A DNA stretch of 64,000 nt from positions 72,186 to 136,185 of the forward strand of contig DF237169.1 in assembly GCA_000708835.1 (NCBI GenBank), read 5' to 3'. The notes beneath the pieces were generated by a model, which saw only the letters and a list, made by a program, of their open reading frames with translations, searched no databases and was not told the DNA's origin. How positions within the stretch are numbered: the first letter of the stretch is position 1; each line of letters opens with the position of its first letter. The stretch is from Klebsormidium nitens (Eukaryota > Streptophyta > Klebsormidiophyceae > Klebsormidiales > Klebsormidiaceae). A program made the translations under genes and the position numbers. Of the stretch, positions 24,701 through 36,500 are shown piece after piece.

Positions 24701-27700
24701 GGTTTGACACAATTCCCATCTTTCCTCTGTGCAGAACCAGCATTGCTGCGGCGGTTGTTTCGCCAGCGAGGAGAGCCTGCACGGAGGGCTCGCAGAGGTC
24801 CGGGTGTGGGATAAAGTCCTCTCTGACGCTGACGTAAGTGACCGCCTGGTTCGGAACGTCGTGACATAAATGATCGCTGCACTCTTCTCCGCTTCGCATT
24901 GGCTTGAGCGAAACCTGCTGGTTCGCTTGATTTGCAACTCATCTCAACTGCAGCGCAACATCGTCATGAGGAGTTTGTTGAAGCAGAGCTGATACTGGTG
25001 GTGCCGCTACCCGAACAGCAATGCAGAGGAACGAGGTCTATTACTAGGAGTGCGAACAGAGGGGCGATGTGGGGCAGCAATTACAATTTCCGTTGGTTTG
25101 GCTCGCTCACAGTAAGGCACAAATGGATTTTGCGACACCGGTTTCAAACACTCTTACTGGCCACCTGACAACGACCTTGATTTCACTGCGTTTGCAGATT
25201 AGCGCCCACTACAACCAGCCTATCCAGAATCCGGCCTCAGAGAAGGACCTTGCAATCTACTATGATTTCCAGAGGTGGGATCAATATGAAGGCCGTCGTT
25301 TGAGATCGGGTGTCACTCGGTTTTCTCGTTGCTTGCCGTCTAATTGTGCGAGTTCGCTTTTTGCAGCCTTTTCCTACAAATGTGGCGTCAAAGTGTTGTC
25401 AGCTTTAAGATGTAGAACGCTGACATCATAAAGCTTTGGTACTCTTTTTGCCATCGGTAGAGTTAAGAGCTAAACGGTTTTGTGGTCGTGGCACCGCCTT
25501 GTACAGCGGACTTGTGAGGTCCATCGTTTGGGTAATGCTTGGCTTCAATAAAAGTCCCCCAAAAGGAAGGCCTCTGCTCAGTCTTCGTTCCGTTTGGATG
25601 AACTTGTGCGTCAAACGCAAGAACCTGTAATACAATCAAACACAATTGCTCGTCTTGACTGAGAAAAGAACGAACCGAACTGGTCAGCTGGCGATGCTTC
25701 CCTTGATGTAGACGTCGAGTGGCTACCAAGCTGAAGAACTTGAATGGACACTCTTTGAGCCCAAACCTTTTTGCATTTTTTCTTGCTCAGGGATCAAGAG
25801 TCCCGGTATATGATCGTGGATGCTTCCGGCAAGGGCAATGACCTCATTCTTGGGAGCGCAGCGCCCCTTTGGCAGGTAAGCTTCAAGTGGTCTGCACCGT
25901 TAAGTTGCCATGCTGCTGTTGCAAGATACTCCCAGATCCGGTTAAAAGTATGCTGAGAAAGAGGGAACGCACTTTCCCGGTTCTCTTTCCGACTCCGTTG
26001 TCGGTGTCCTTGCTTCATATTGACACGCGGCGCAAAACATTCCACACCAAGGAGCCCGGGTGGCCGTTTGATGGCGCCTGTAAGCACTGCGTTTCGAGCA
26101 CGTTTCTTTGACAAGCTACGAGCTTTCGGAAGCGTGCAGATCACTTAAGGAATCTTTCTGGCGACGTTAGACAATGAATATGGTGGGGTCTCTTTCAAAA
26201 TCTGCTGCTGTCATTCTTCTGCTTAGGATTGATCCGACGCGATTCTGTTGCTTTGAGGTCAGAACAATATGTTCGTGCATGTCCTCTTGACCAGTGGCAA
26301 ACACGACAAAATTCGCTTATGGTGTTCTTAGGAATCCACGTGTCCTCTGGAGGGCGAGTCCAAAGGCCCACCCCCGAACAGGAAAGGATATGCCGCCAGC
26401 CTCGACGGAACAGAGGCCCTCCTAGCCACGGCGGTGAAGGGTTTGGCTAATGACCAGGTAAGTTTCTGCTGGGCTGATGGTGTGTGCAGGCCATGTGTTT
26501 CAGTATCCTTTTACGGCTCGCGATATGCAGGTTCCAGCTTGTTTGCTTGTCTGACCTCCTGTATCGCTTTGTTTTACAATGCATGAAGGAACAAATGTCG
26601 GCTTGATTGTGAAACAGCACTTTGCGGTGCTATTCCCACACTTGGTAAGCTCATGGCAATGTCAAAGTTATCCACTCCTGACGATCGATCTGATGTCAAA
26701 GCAATCTACTTTCCCGCCTTTCAAGCCTGATTTGCGTGGCGAAGTTCTTACTCTCTTGCCCCATAGCAGACGCGAGAAGTGGTTGAAACAAGCTCTTTGT
26801 CTCGTTTCTGCAGTTTACGTTCGAGGTCTGGATGCGCTCAATTGACGTGTGCAACGATGGCACGCTCTTTTCGTACCGCTTTGGTAACGGACCTGCGGAC
26901 CAAGTCTATCTGATTAGGTGAGCGTCGAAAACATTGCTTTTTGGTGCTTTGTTTCACATGGTGGATTTTTGTTTTTGGCGTCGCTTGTCCCTAGGTTCAA
27001 AGAGGACAAGAGCATGCATTTTTGGCATCGGACGGCGGTTGCAGACGCCTTTTTGAGAACTTCTGCTTAATCGTATATAGTTTTGTACAAGTTTGTATTC
27101 TGTGCATATCAAATTGACAAGCAGCACACACGATTTCGCGGTTTCCACCAACAGCTTTTCAAGCAGCTTGTCGTACTATTTTCGCAGAGGGGCGTTTTCG
27201 CTCTGATCTTGGAAGGGCTTCTGCTCTTAGTCTCTGTCTTTGCTTTCTGCAGGCGATCCGATTTGCGGGTGGGGCTCGAGATCGCTGTGAACGGGGACGT
27301 GAAAGGCACTGGCCTGCGAGCTGCCGACGGCACGTGGCACCACATCGCAGTCACGTGGAACTCTGCAGACGGGAGGACGATTATGTACAACGACGGGGTG
27401 GAGGTGTTCCGGGACACCTTCTCGAAGCAAAAGTGAGCTCCTTTTGCTGGTTAAGAGGAATAGCGTTTGTTATAATGCTAGGTGACTTGTGTCAACTGAG
27501 CGCGTTTCTCAAGCAATAAGCATGGAAGTTGGTAGTCCGCCGAGGGAGTTTATATCTAGGTGCTTTTGATTGCTGACCTCTAGGACCTCGACATGGTGGT
27601 TTGTCTCTCCTCTTTTATGCGCTACTGTTTCAGTTGCTGCTTGTGGGGGCGCTTCTCAACGGTGGAGCGGCCGACCGTCAAAGCACCGCACATGATCCGC

Positions 27701-30446
27701 CTTCAATTTCTGCATAGTTCGTTGGTCCCAGCAGGTTTGATTTCGAATCAAAAGGTATTGACAGCTGTCTAATCGTGGACTTTTAGTTGTTTCAAATAGT
27801 GTAGGCAAGTTTCTTGGCCCTCGTTTGCAGGGCGATTGCGGAGGGGGGCACGCTGTCCATTGGCGGCCACCTGGGCTGCGTGGGCGGGTGCATAAATTCC
27901 TCAAGCCCGATCAGTCCCGGGGACTCTTTCGTGGGCGACTTGGACGAGATCCGACTCTGGCGAAAGGCGCTCAGCGCGGCAGACATTGCTGCCCGGTGGA
28001 AGATGTTTGATATCAAGGTAAGCAAACTGTTTCTGGTTTGCAGTCGAAAGAATGGCGTTGTGTTTGGAAGTTGGTGGAGGTGGTTATGGTTTGCGTTGGA
28101 GGAGGTGACTTCAGGACGGGTTGAGAGAGATTCTTTTCAAGCTTGTTCATGGACAAGGTTAGACGAGTCTTCCCGTTTGCAATTGAAGGAAGCCCTCCAT
28201 CTGTTTGACACGGAAGGACCGGGCGTTTGTGGCGTTCTTGCGTCCAAATTGCCTGGAACTGACGCGCAGCTGTATGTCAGACGACGGCGTTCTGTCTTTT
28301 GACATACTTGCTTCTCATCAGCTTGAAGGCTTTGAACAAAGCGTATCTTTGCCGGAAGTGGGATACGTTCATACTCCTTTCATGTGTCAAAAGCTTTGGT
28401 GGTGAACTTGACCGATTGAATGTATGCGGCTGCAGGCGACCAGCGATCTGGCTGGGTATTGGACCTTCGACGAGGGCCAGGGTTTCGCCACCCGGGACGT
28501 GGGTCGGTACGGGAATCACCTTTCCTTTACAAGGCCGCCCACGTTTTTGGTGAGTTCGGGATCTTGCTCTACTGTTTGCAGCTTTTGTCTTGGTGTAGTT
28601 GCGCACGGGATGGCTCCAACCTGAGGAGATTGCTTGTACATGTATTCCGGAGGACATCATATTGTTCCCCAAAATACTTGACCGAGGAGCTTGCTGCGCT
28701 AACGTAAAAGCTTCTGACCATTTGGTATTAGTTAGCCCTGATGATTCTTTCGTCTGCAAGCTTTGTGGTTCGCCTTATGGGTCAGTCCAGCACCACTGAG
28801 AAATCAGATCTACCAGAGTTGTTCTGCGACCAAGTGTTTTTACGCACAAGCCCGTTTAGTTCAAGGCGTGGCGGCATGTCATAGTGATTGTCCAGGTTCG
28901 AAGGCCGGCTAAGCAGCTCTTTCTGAGAGCTTGTACGCTTCACTTCTCAGCTCTTCTGACATGATTCGTCTCGGTATTTCGATTGCAGATAAGCACTGCT
29001 GGCGAGTATGCTGCGACAGGGGGGCAGCCCCCTCCAGGGGGCAGCCGGAAGGGCTTCCGATGGGCATGTGAGTAATGGCTCCATTCATGATTTGCCTGTA
29101 CTCGGTCGAAATAACAAAACGCTCCTTGCATGCTTCTGAAAATTTCCTTCGTCCGCCCTTAAATTGACTGCCTGCGAGGGTTTCTCTTGATTCCTGGAAC
29201 CCTTCAGTCCTTGTGGTCAAAAGGCTGTAGGAAAGTACTAGTCTGATGATAACGCCCACGCATCGGACCCGAACTTCTATTCACAGCTCGACTGGTTCGC
29301 GCCCAGAGGAGCTTAAATAAGCCACAACCGTCATTTCTGGAGCAGGCTCTTGTGACACTCGATGGACTCGATACTGTACTGTCAACTATGTTCAGAGCTA
29401 CAAGACTGTCTTAGTGATGACTACCCTTTCACCTACTTGCCCTTTCTTGTCTTATGCAGCATTTTTCATCACTGTCCTGGGCTTGGCGGTGTTGGGCGCC
29501 GTCGGTTATCTCGTGTACCTAAGATGGGAGGTCGTCTCGCCACTGTAAGGAGCGTTCTCCTATCCTTTCCGTGGCTGGCTGATTGTGGTTACAGTTTGTT
29601 CTTTCTCTTTGAATTGACTATCTGTTGCCGGTCTTTAGACTCAGCAAATGACATTCTCTGTTGGAGAGAGCTGGAATTCTGATTGGCAGAGTTACTTTTA
29701 AGACCGTCGGCAACTTGAAGGCTCTTCGAAGGCTCTTGAAAGTGTCTCCATCAAAACCCGCTCATGATGTTGAGAAATGACCGCGCCGTATGCTCATTTC
29801 GTGTACGTGTTTGAGCAGGAAAGTATCCCCCCAAGAACGTGTTGGATTTTTCGCGAAACCGCTTTGTCTTTTCTGTGTTGTACACTCATCGGATTGCAGC
29901 AGGTTGGCCCCGCTTCGACTTATGTTCGGCACTGATTGTGCCCTGTTTCCACAGTGTGGACGTGGCTTTGGATACGGGTGTGAACGCGTTCAACAGCGTG
30001 AAGGAGCGCTTATTTGGGCAGCGCTATGCGCGGAATACGCTCCTGGAGGAGCTCGACGGGTAAGCAAGTTCACAACTGACACCCATCGGGAACACGGGTT
30101 TGCAATACCTGGAAAAGGGCTGCGCTCTTTCTACGGCGACTGGTGCCAAAGCCAAGTTCTCTGACGTGTTTTGCAATACATCAGCCGATCGAAATATTTT
30201 GCCATTCATATGGGCTGTCAGCTTTTCATTGGCTGTTTACGCGCCTTTCAAGGACGACTTTTGGGAATTTTTCCGGTCCAAAAAGAGCTGCTCTGTGTTT
30301 CAACGGATTTGAGCGTAGAGTCCGTAGGCTGTTGCTCGTCGAATCTAAGCTCATTTTGAGATGAACGCATTCTGCGATGCAGGGGCCTCGATGACTACAC
30401 GCCGCCGCCAGAAGACATGGCAGACTTTAGTGCTGGAAGGCATTAA
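18784..30446 (+). CDS. Signal peptide + three laminin-G-3-like domains + TM helix, 22 exons, 863 aa
   Basis: Exons: 18784-18853, 19610-19722, 20286-20477, 20908-21037, 21582-21698, 22333-22434, 22715-22859, 23255-23326, 23745-23863, 24148-24374, 24735-24833, 25198-25274, 25791-25875, 26332-26457, 26814-26917, 27253-27432, 27831-28017, 28436-28549, 28989-29067, 29460-29544, 29955-30059, 30383-30446; every phase matches (2592 bases). Residues 1-23 form a clean signal peptide. Three concanavalin-A-like/LamG_3 units follow, each with WHH(L/Y/I)A(V/L)TW, a YMDG/YVDG/YNDG turn, a Cys-rich (D/H/G)C(V/C)GGC(F/I) segment and a closing (D/A)E(I/V)R(L/V)W helix. Openings read LVGYWPLDE, LAIYYDFQ and LAGYWTFDE; the last starts a fourth, unfinished unit before a TM helix at about 781-800. 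The roughly 60-residue tail has no kinase and ends DYTPPPEDMADFSAGRH. It is probably a surface glycan- or protein-binding protein; the ligand is unknown. Exon 10 could instead begin at 24196. Confidence 0.85.
19083..19124. repeat. GT-rich microsatellite-like tract in intron 1
   Basis: An interrupted run of TG/GT dinucleotides lies in the first intron of the LamG-domain gene. It is short and imperfect. Confidence 0.7.
24650..24709. repeat. Overlapping inverted repeats (two alternative hairpins) near an acceptor
   Basis: TGTCAAACCGA (24668-24678) has an exact inverted partner TCGGTTTGACA (24699-24709). Overlapping it, GATTGCGAAGATAAAGAA (24650-24667) pairs with TTCTTTGTCTTCGCAAATC (24682-24700), so the two stems compete for sequence. 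The structure ends 25 bases before the exon 11 acceptor (exon start 24735) of the LamG gene. Confidence 0.8.
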
Positions 30447-31330
30447 CATTTTTGGATCTTCTGCTCCTGCCGTTGTAACCAAAGCTTAGGCGCAATGCTA
30501 TCTCAAAATCTTACATTCCGTTGTTTTGAACACCTGGGTTCCTTTCAGCAGCTTGTTTAATCCAGAGCGCATTATCGGTACAATGTTGTTCGTTCATTGA
30601 AGGATCGATGCACTGTATGATTTCGTATCCTGCTTGTCTGGCACCGTTGTCGATTGAATCATGCCAGCCAAACCCATGACCCTTTGCAACTGGCAACATC
30701 CGACATGACCGTCCGGGTCTCACCTGATATTTGCATCTTGGTGTTGCATAAAAACTCAGCTTTGAATCAAGTTCAAGAGAGAGCGGCCTCCTCGCTCGGC
30801 GGACAGCAGACATACTGAAATGATAAATCCATCCATTAGGATCTCAACGATCGCGATATATATCATTTTATTACTAACGCCTGCATGCCGCCACCTCGCG
30901 ACGGTCATACTGACGTGCGCAATTGATGTTTCGGGTGGATAATATGTATCATGCACTCAGTTAAAAGTACGTTCAACGCGTGCACAAAAGAAGTAATTGC
31001 ATATGGTCAGAACGCATACGTACCTCCAATTGGGATCTTTCGGATTACCCGGCGCTGTTTAATCCCCCGAAAGACATGATCCTCATCCAATCATCAGCTC
31101 CTTCTCAGCTGCATGAGCCCATCGCACATGCACGTGTACATAGTACCATGACTGCATGCTACTAACCTCTACGTTTAGTACTGGACTCAGATCCTCTACC
31201 CCAGGATGCTTTGTAATTCGATGTCTACCTTCTTGTTGCCGCCAGCTGAATCCTGTTGGTCGAATATACGGGTCTGAGCCTGCGGCGTCTAATTTCCCTG
31301 GCCGACTATGTACGGGCTATTTGAAGCAGA
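30447..31330. other. Convergent intergenic region
   Basis: It lies between the stop codons of the LamG-domain gene (+) and the rhodanese gene (-). It should hold both 3' UTRs. I see no open frame with family similarity and no repeat of note. Confidence 0.5.
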
Positions 31331-33300
31331 CTACTGGGCGCCCGGGCGAGATGTTTCGACCGGCAGACCCGCGAGCACCCACGCGCGGAAGCCTCCTTCA
31401 AGGACGGCCAGGTCCTGGAAGCCCTGAGGTGTGAAGAGGGGCGCACGGAGGTTAGTCGTTGACCGGATTCAGCGCGTTGAGTCGACGAACATGGTTACGG
31501 GCAGTTAACTAGCAAACACGGTCAGAGGGTCACTTGGTTTAATACGATTGTTTCAAGAAGACCCACTGGTTCAAGTACCGCATTCTTGACCGAACTTGAA
31601 AGCCGTGCGGTGACTTTGGGCGCCACAACATTTCTGGCCCAAATTCAGGTTTCAAGCTATTGCGTATTGAGCGCGAAGGGACACCACGTGGCTAGTCACG
31701 AGCGCTTCTCTCGCGGAGCGCTTCACTTTCGCCGTTCAACAACATAGCTGCAGATTTCTGATTCATTTGAGAACGTCGCAACAAAGATCCATGGCCCTTC
31801 TCTGTAAGCAATGAATTCCAAGCCCCTGTATATCTGAGGCAGTAAAATGGATGGCGATGGGTTAAGGAAAAAATTAATCGGGCCAAATTGTCAGGGCGAC
31901 GTTCCCACCTGCTGAGACAGGTCGACGGCGGCCGCCATCGAACGGGATCCGCTCTGGCAGCCCTGCAAATTGCAAGAAGGTGTCAGCGCAAACGATTCGA
32001 GATTGGCAGGAGGAGACTGAGAAAAGAATGTTGGCGCAGTGCTGTATTGATCACGATTGTCTGGTTGGGAGTTGGTTACGGTGCATGTATCATACATGAG
32101 GAATTGAATCGAAGTTTCTCGAAGACTGGCAATGGAGAAATAACAAAGGCTTCGTCAAGAAGCTCTGCTCAAGAATCTCAAAAAATGACGTTATCCGTTA
32201 ATCTTTTCATCGAAACGAGAAGCAAATCAGCCCTTTCCGCTTCCAACATACGAGCAGGGTGCGAACATACCCCTCCGTTGCACAGAACGTTGCTCAAAAG
32301 GAAAGAAAGCCAACACGAGCTATTTGACGTGGATTGTAGCAGGGACTCAGCAAGAAGCTTACCGAGACCTCAGGATCAGATGAGCGGCTATCTTTGCGCA
32401 TCAGATTCGGCAAGCAGAGGTCTCAGATGTGCTTCGTACACGAAGGGATTGGTAAGATGATCTCAGCTTACCAGCACGATCTCGTTATTTGGGTCGAAGT
32501 CTTCCCTCATCTGACGCTCGAAGTTGGAATTCTTTGTCATGCCTGCGCAACAAGTCGAAGTTCTGGTTAGCAGAGTGAGAGGATGCGTTCATGTCTCATT
32601 GGCCTCCCCCGCTCCAACAGACGTCGGAATGTTTTAATGACATCGTATCATCAGCTGGCGAAGGTGCTGTCGTAAGGCAAAGAAACTGCAGACGTCGACT
32701 GAGTGTGCGTATCTTCGGACCTCAGCCCAAGACGTTCCCTAACAAACTCACAGACTCAGCACTTCGAGATGCTTCTGACCACAGTTGGACACCGTCGTGC
32801 CGTTGCTTCTTGCCTTAGTTCTCCTCGCCAGATCACGGTGTAAACAAACCCATTTAGAAACCAAAAGCCGCGACACCAGGGAAAGGGCAGGGAACCCCAC
32901 CCCATTCTCATATCCTACCTTTCAGCAAATCAGACCTCACATCCCCCACGCCCCATCTCTGGGCTCCAACTTACTGAGGAATCACGTGAGACTTTCCTCA
33001 GCCAAGACACTTACCCCTTGCCGTCCTGAGCATGTAAGGAACGTTGGCCGCTCCCGGCGGGTGGCCAGCCGCGTACTCCTCCGGTGTACGGACGTCGACG
33101 TACGGCCGCCCCTGCCTGAGCAGCTCCGGCACGTCTTCCACGGAGACGGTGTGCACGCCGTGCGGCTCGAACTGCGCGTGGGACTGCGCGTGCGGCTGTG
33201 CGTGCGCGCGCGAGTGCGCGTGCCCGTGCGCGTGCGGGTGGGTGTGCCTGTCGGGAGAAGTATAACTGGATTGGCTCTCTGGTTTGGGAGTTTCGCGCAA
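31331..33300 (-). CDS. Single-domain rhodanese (thiosulfate sulfurtransferase-like), 4 exons, 167 aa
   Basis: Exons 33300-33015, 32542-32472, 31962-31909 and 31423-31331; phases match and the total is 504 bases. The domain reads VHTVSVEDVPELL, YVDVRTPEEYAAGHPPGAAN, VPYML, GMTKNSNF, then the active-site loop GCQSGSRS with the catalytic Cys in C-x2-G-x-R, and a final LEGGFRAWVLAGLP. This matches plant single-domain sulfurtransferases (STR14-16 type), which transfer sulfur from thiosulfate or similar donors to cyanide or thiol acceptors. The first 48 residues are unusual: a run of alternating His-Ala, His-Ser and His-Pro pairs, possibly metal-binding, and not a typical transit peptide. The Met at 33300 gives the in-phase model; an upstream exon spliced at the ACAG near 33249 could replace this N-terminus, so location is open. 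Confidence 0.85.
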
Positions 33301-34836
33301 GCAAACGGAGGGAGGTCGAAGAATTCTAAAACGCAGATGCGGAAGCGAATAATTGGGCAGGGCTGTAGATTTTCAGAAGATGCGAGAAACAGCAGAATTC
33401 CTCGACTGTCAACGGTGAAAGATGCAGCAAAGATTATAGCGCTCGCGTTCAGACTCTCAGCGAGTAGCAGGATGTATTGTGGCTTACAAGAAACCTGATC
33501 GGAAGATGGCCGGCAGACCTAGAGCATGAGAATCTGAGAAAATTCGCACAAAACGCATACACACTATCAGATCTTTTGTAAGACAGAAAAGACGTCCTCA
33601 CTAACGGTCAAGTCAAAAATCGATCCTACTATGCTGCATGGTAAGCACATCCTCAAAACACCAACTTGGAGAATCCGTGAAACAATGACACGAAATTCCT
33701 GGCGCCTACTCCGCGCATGCACGACTTGTAAACCGACGTAAGATATCAGAAGCTTCAATGCCCGTTTTTGGTCGGCTGCAGAACTCGTGGCCGAACTGGG
33801 TACTTTTAGTGCCCATCTATTGCCACTTGCTTTCCAATTTCTATTCAAGATCACATTCAGCACCTCGTGAAAGACGGACTACGCTGGCATCCATCTTTCA
33901 GTATGCATGATTGGTGGAAAGAAGGAGCGGGTAGCTATTGCTGGCAGTGTCTTCTCTCCTTCAGGCCCGAAAGGGTGCCTGCATATCGATACGGGACCGG
34001 CGGAAAGCCCTTCAATGATTTCAAGGCATGCAAAGATTTGAACAGCATGAGGATCTCAACCGTCGCTCAAGTGTTTCTTGAGAGAAAGCAACAATTCAAA
34101 CAACTTTGCAGTGCGTCGTAATTGGTAAGATCGAGCGGTATATCCTGATTCATGTAGAGAACAGTTGGCTTTTGTCTTTGCTTACCTCTGAGCGGTCCAG
34201 TACAGGCTTCTGGCGTTATTTTGCAGCCTTTGGGGCGCATGCAAAGAGGTGAGCAAAGAGCGAGTGCTGCGGAAGACGCGAGCCGCTGTTGCCATGAGTC
34301 TTCTTTCCAACTTTTGAGCGAAATAAGATGTCTCCTGGGGCTGCGTTCACTCTAGGCCTACCCCTACCTACCACGGTTACTGCTTCAAGATCGCTCATCA
34401 GACTCCCAAAACTTCCTCAATCTGCTATTCTGCCTTACCGACTCGTTGCAGCTTCGAAGTTTAGGCCCGACATTTAAGTCGAGTCTTGACATCTTGCTTT
34501 GTCGACGCTGCCTGTCCAATGATTCTGAAGACTTCGAAGGATTCATCGCAGCTCAAACGTGACTTGGAGATGGATCGCAGCCATGAGAACATGCATCGAC
34601 CAGAATAGGCACCAGCGCATGCCTTCTGCGTGCATGCTTTGCAGAGCTGGCAACCCAGTATTCATGCGTACAGTACCAAGACAACATGGCCGCGCAATGG
34701 CCGCGCCCGGCGGCAGGCGACCTGACTACGGTGCGGCGGCACCGCGGCCGACGGTAGCAGCGAGTGCAAGCCGGGGGTTCCGACCTGCGGGGATTTCGGA
34801 TTGGACCTAGACTCGCGGAGTCCGGCCGGCCGAACG
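33301..34836. other. Intergenic region between divergent genes
   Basis: The region upstream of the rhodanese gene (-) and of the small plus-strand gene. 34,680-34,840 is GC-rich and has long open frames on the minus strand, one of which starts MSAEESGLIVRPAGL and could encode a targeting peptide for the rhodanese. I found no donor/acceptor pair that convincingly joins it. Nothing else is supportable. Confidence 0.35.
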
Positions 34837-36493
34837 ATGAGTCCGGACTCCTCTGCACTCACTGCCAGTTCAGTCTCTGGTCGATCCGAGGGGCTTGAGC
34901 CTTGGCCCTAAAAATTGCTTGAGCATCGTGAATGTGACCTGCAGAGGAAACTCCCGCCACATTTTGAAGTTTGAAAAGGGAGCGATCAGATCACCACCAT
35001 CATGTAGGTAGGTACCGTAGGTGATCCAGTGAGATTAGGTACCTAGTCTCAGAGATGTGCAGGGGTGGACAGTGAACAGTTCAATACAGGTAGCCTAAGA
35101 ATCTGAGCAGTCTACCTACCTGGATTTAAGCGCACCTCAGAAGCAAAAGCCGGGCCCTGGCCGGACGCTTGACGTTGGCAGTTCTAATGGAAATGGAGTG
35201 TGGTGCTCATGCGTGCTCCCGAACCCAACAGCATTTGCAGCGCAAGATAGTTGAACAGTAGTTGACACTCACCCTGCGATAGCTTGTAAATTTGCAGCAG
35301 ACAGTAAAGCTGGTACACTCTCAAAACTGGCACTGCCTTCGTCTGTGGCTACAAGAGTGAAGAAAACGGAGAGTGAGGCAAAAATCCTGCAGGAGCAGCA
35401 CCCGAGCTCCTGGGGAACCACAGACCAAGACGAAGTGAGGGTAAGTGTGCTTTCATCTAGGTAGTATCTTCTTGTTTCTTTGTCATTCCAAGCACCGGTT
35501 ACGCAACGATTTACATCCTTGTTGGACACCACTATCAGCTACAAGACAGCTTGGAGTGGCCTCCAGACAATCTGGATGAGTGTACAGCCTGCTCTCACAA
35601 AAGGCTCACGTGCGAGCTTTTGAGGAAACGTTGTCCACCTTGAGACTGAGACCTCTTCATGTATACCCTCTAGGAGTATTACTTGTCATTGGACCTCAGC
35701 TTCTGATACCAGCATTCCTGCCTTCGCATGACAATAACAGGCATGTGAGCTGCCCTCTGTCCAATCTGTATCTCGCTCCTTTCGTCAATCGTGACATCCA
35801 TGGGGCATATAACCTCCCTGATTGTTCTTGCAGAAACTAGGCAACAGACATGCATTTGATTCGCTGTTGCTGACAGAGCTGCAGACCACCTACCACAGTG
35901 CGAACCTGGCGTTCATTCGCCCAGGAGCGCCAACAGGAGCAGGCGTTCAACTGACGCAAGCAGGTAAGAGATGAGCAAGACAGAAAATCTTCCATGGGTC
36001 TATGGGGGTTCTGGACGCTTTTTGGTACTATACCAGCTTATCAGCAGACGATAGCAGATCTTCATACATGCTAAGATGGCATACTCTCTCTTCTAAAGGT
36101 GCAATGGTCTGCGTAAAATGCTGCGGTATTTACGATCTAAAACTCATCGTTTGCAAAATGCAAGCAGTATACCGTGCTCGCCTCAATCCTTGTGATTAAA
36201 TAAAGCCAGAGCGCAGCCTGGTGTATAGCTTTCCAAATTGTTAGACTGCCCACTACAGCAGACATGCCAATGAATGTACTGTGCTGCTATACTTTTAACA
36301 CTCAGAAAATAAGTATTGGAAAATGGCAAACTCTGACCATTTTTCTTCTGCAGCTGCACGTGCCCATTCAAGCGGCCCTCCTGGTGCATCCCTTGCAAAG
36401 AGACAGAGTTTTGGGGGTCACCTCTGCCGGGCCAGCGGGGACCCCCCCTTGCAGCGGCCAGTTTTAAGGACTGGCCCCCCAGCCTGTGACTAA
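34837..36493 (+). CDS. Hypothetical protein, 5 exons, about 198 aa
   Basis: I do not recognise this gene. Proposed exons: 34837-34879, 35298-35440, 35604-35744, 35834-35963, 36354-36493; phases agree and the total is 597 bases. Exon 2 is charged (ATRVKKTESEAKILQEQHP) and ends at a strong GTAAGT donor. Exons 3-4 are more hydrophobic (LLVIGPQLLIPAFLPS; HAFDSLLLTELQTTYHSANL) and end at GTGAGC and GTAAGA. The last exon is low-complexity, ends ...TGPPACD, and is the weakest part. The first exon depends on an unusual GTCGAT donor. I see no signal peptide or TM segment. Its stop lies 8 bases before the ATG of the next gene, so this could be 5' sequence of that gene rather than a separate one. Confidence 0.4.
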
Positions 36494-36500
36494 CAGTGTC

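Noticed and set aside
24946-24990. Extra exon of the LamG gene after the CAG near 24952
   Set aside because: In the required phase it hits TGA after 12 codons, while joining exon 11 directly to 25198 gives the expected LamG sequence.
31888-32460. 190-residue plus-strand open frame
   Set aside because: It overlaps the third exon and second intron of the rhodanese gene on the opposite strand and has no family similarity.
34989-35125. TAGGTAGGTACC and CTACCTACC patches as a possible small inverted repeat element
   Set aside because: Arms are short, simple-sequence and unevenly spaced; I could not separate them from chance.
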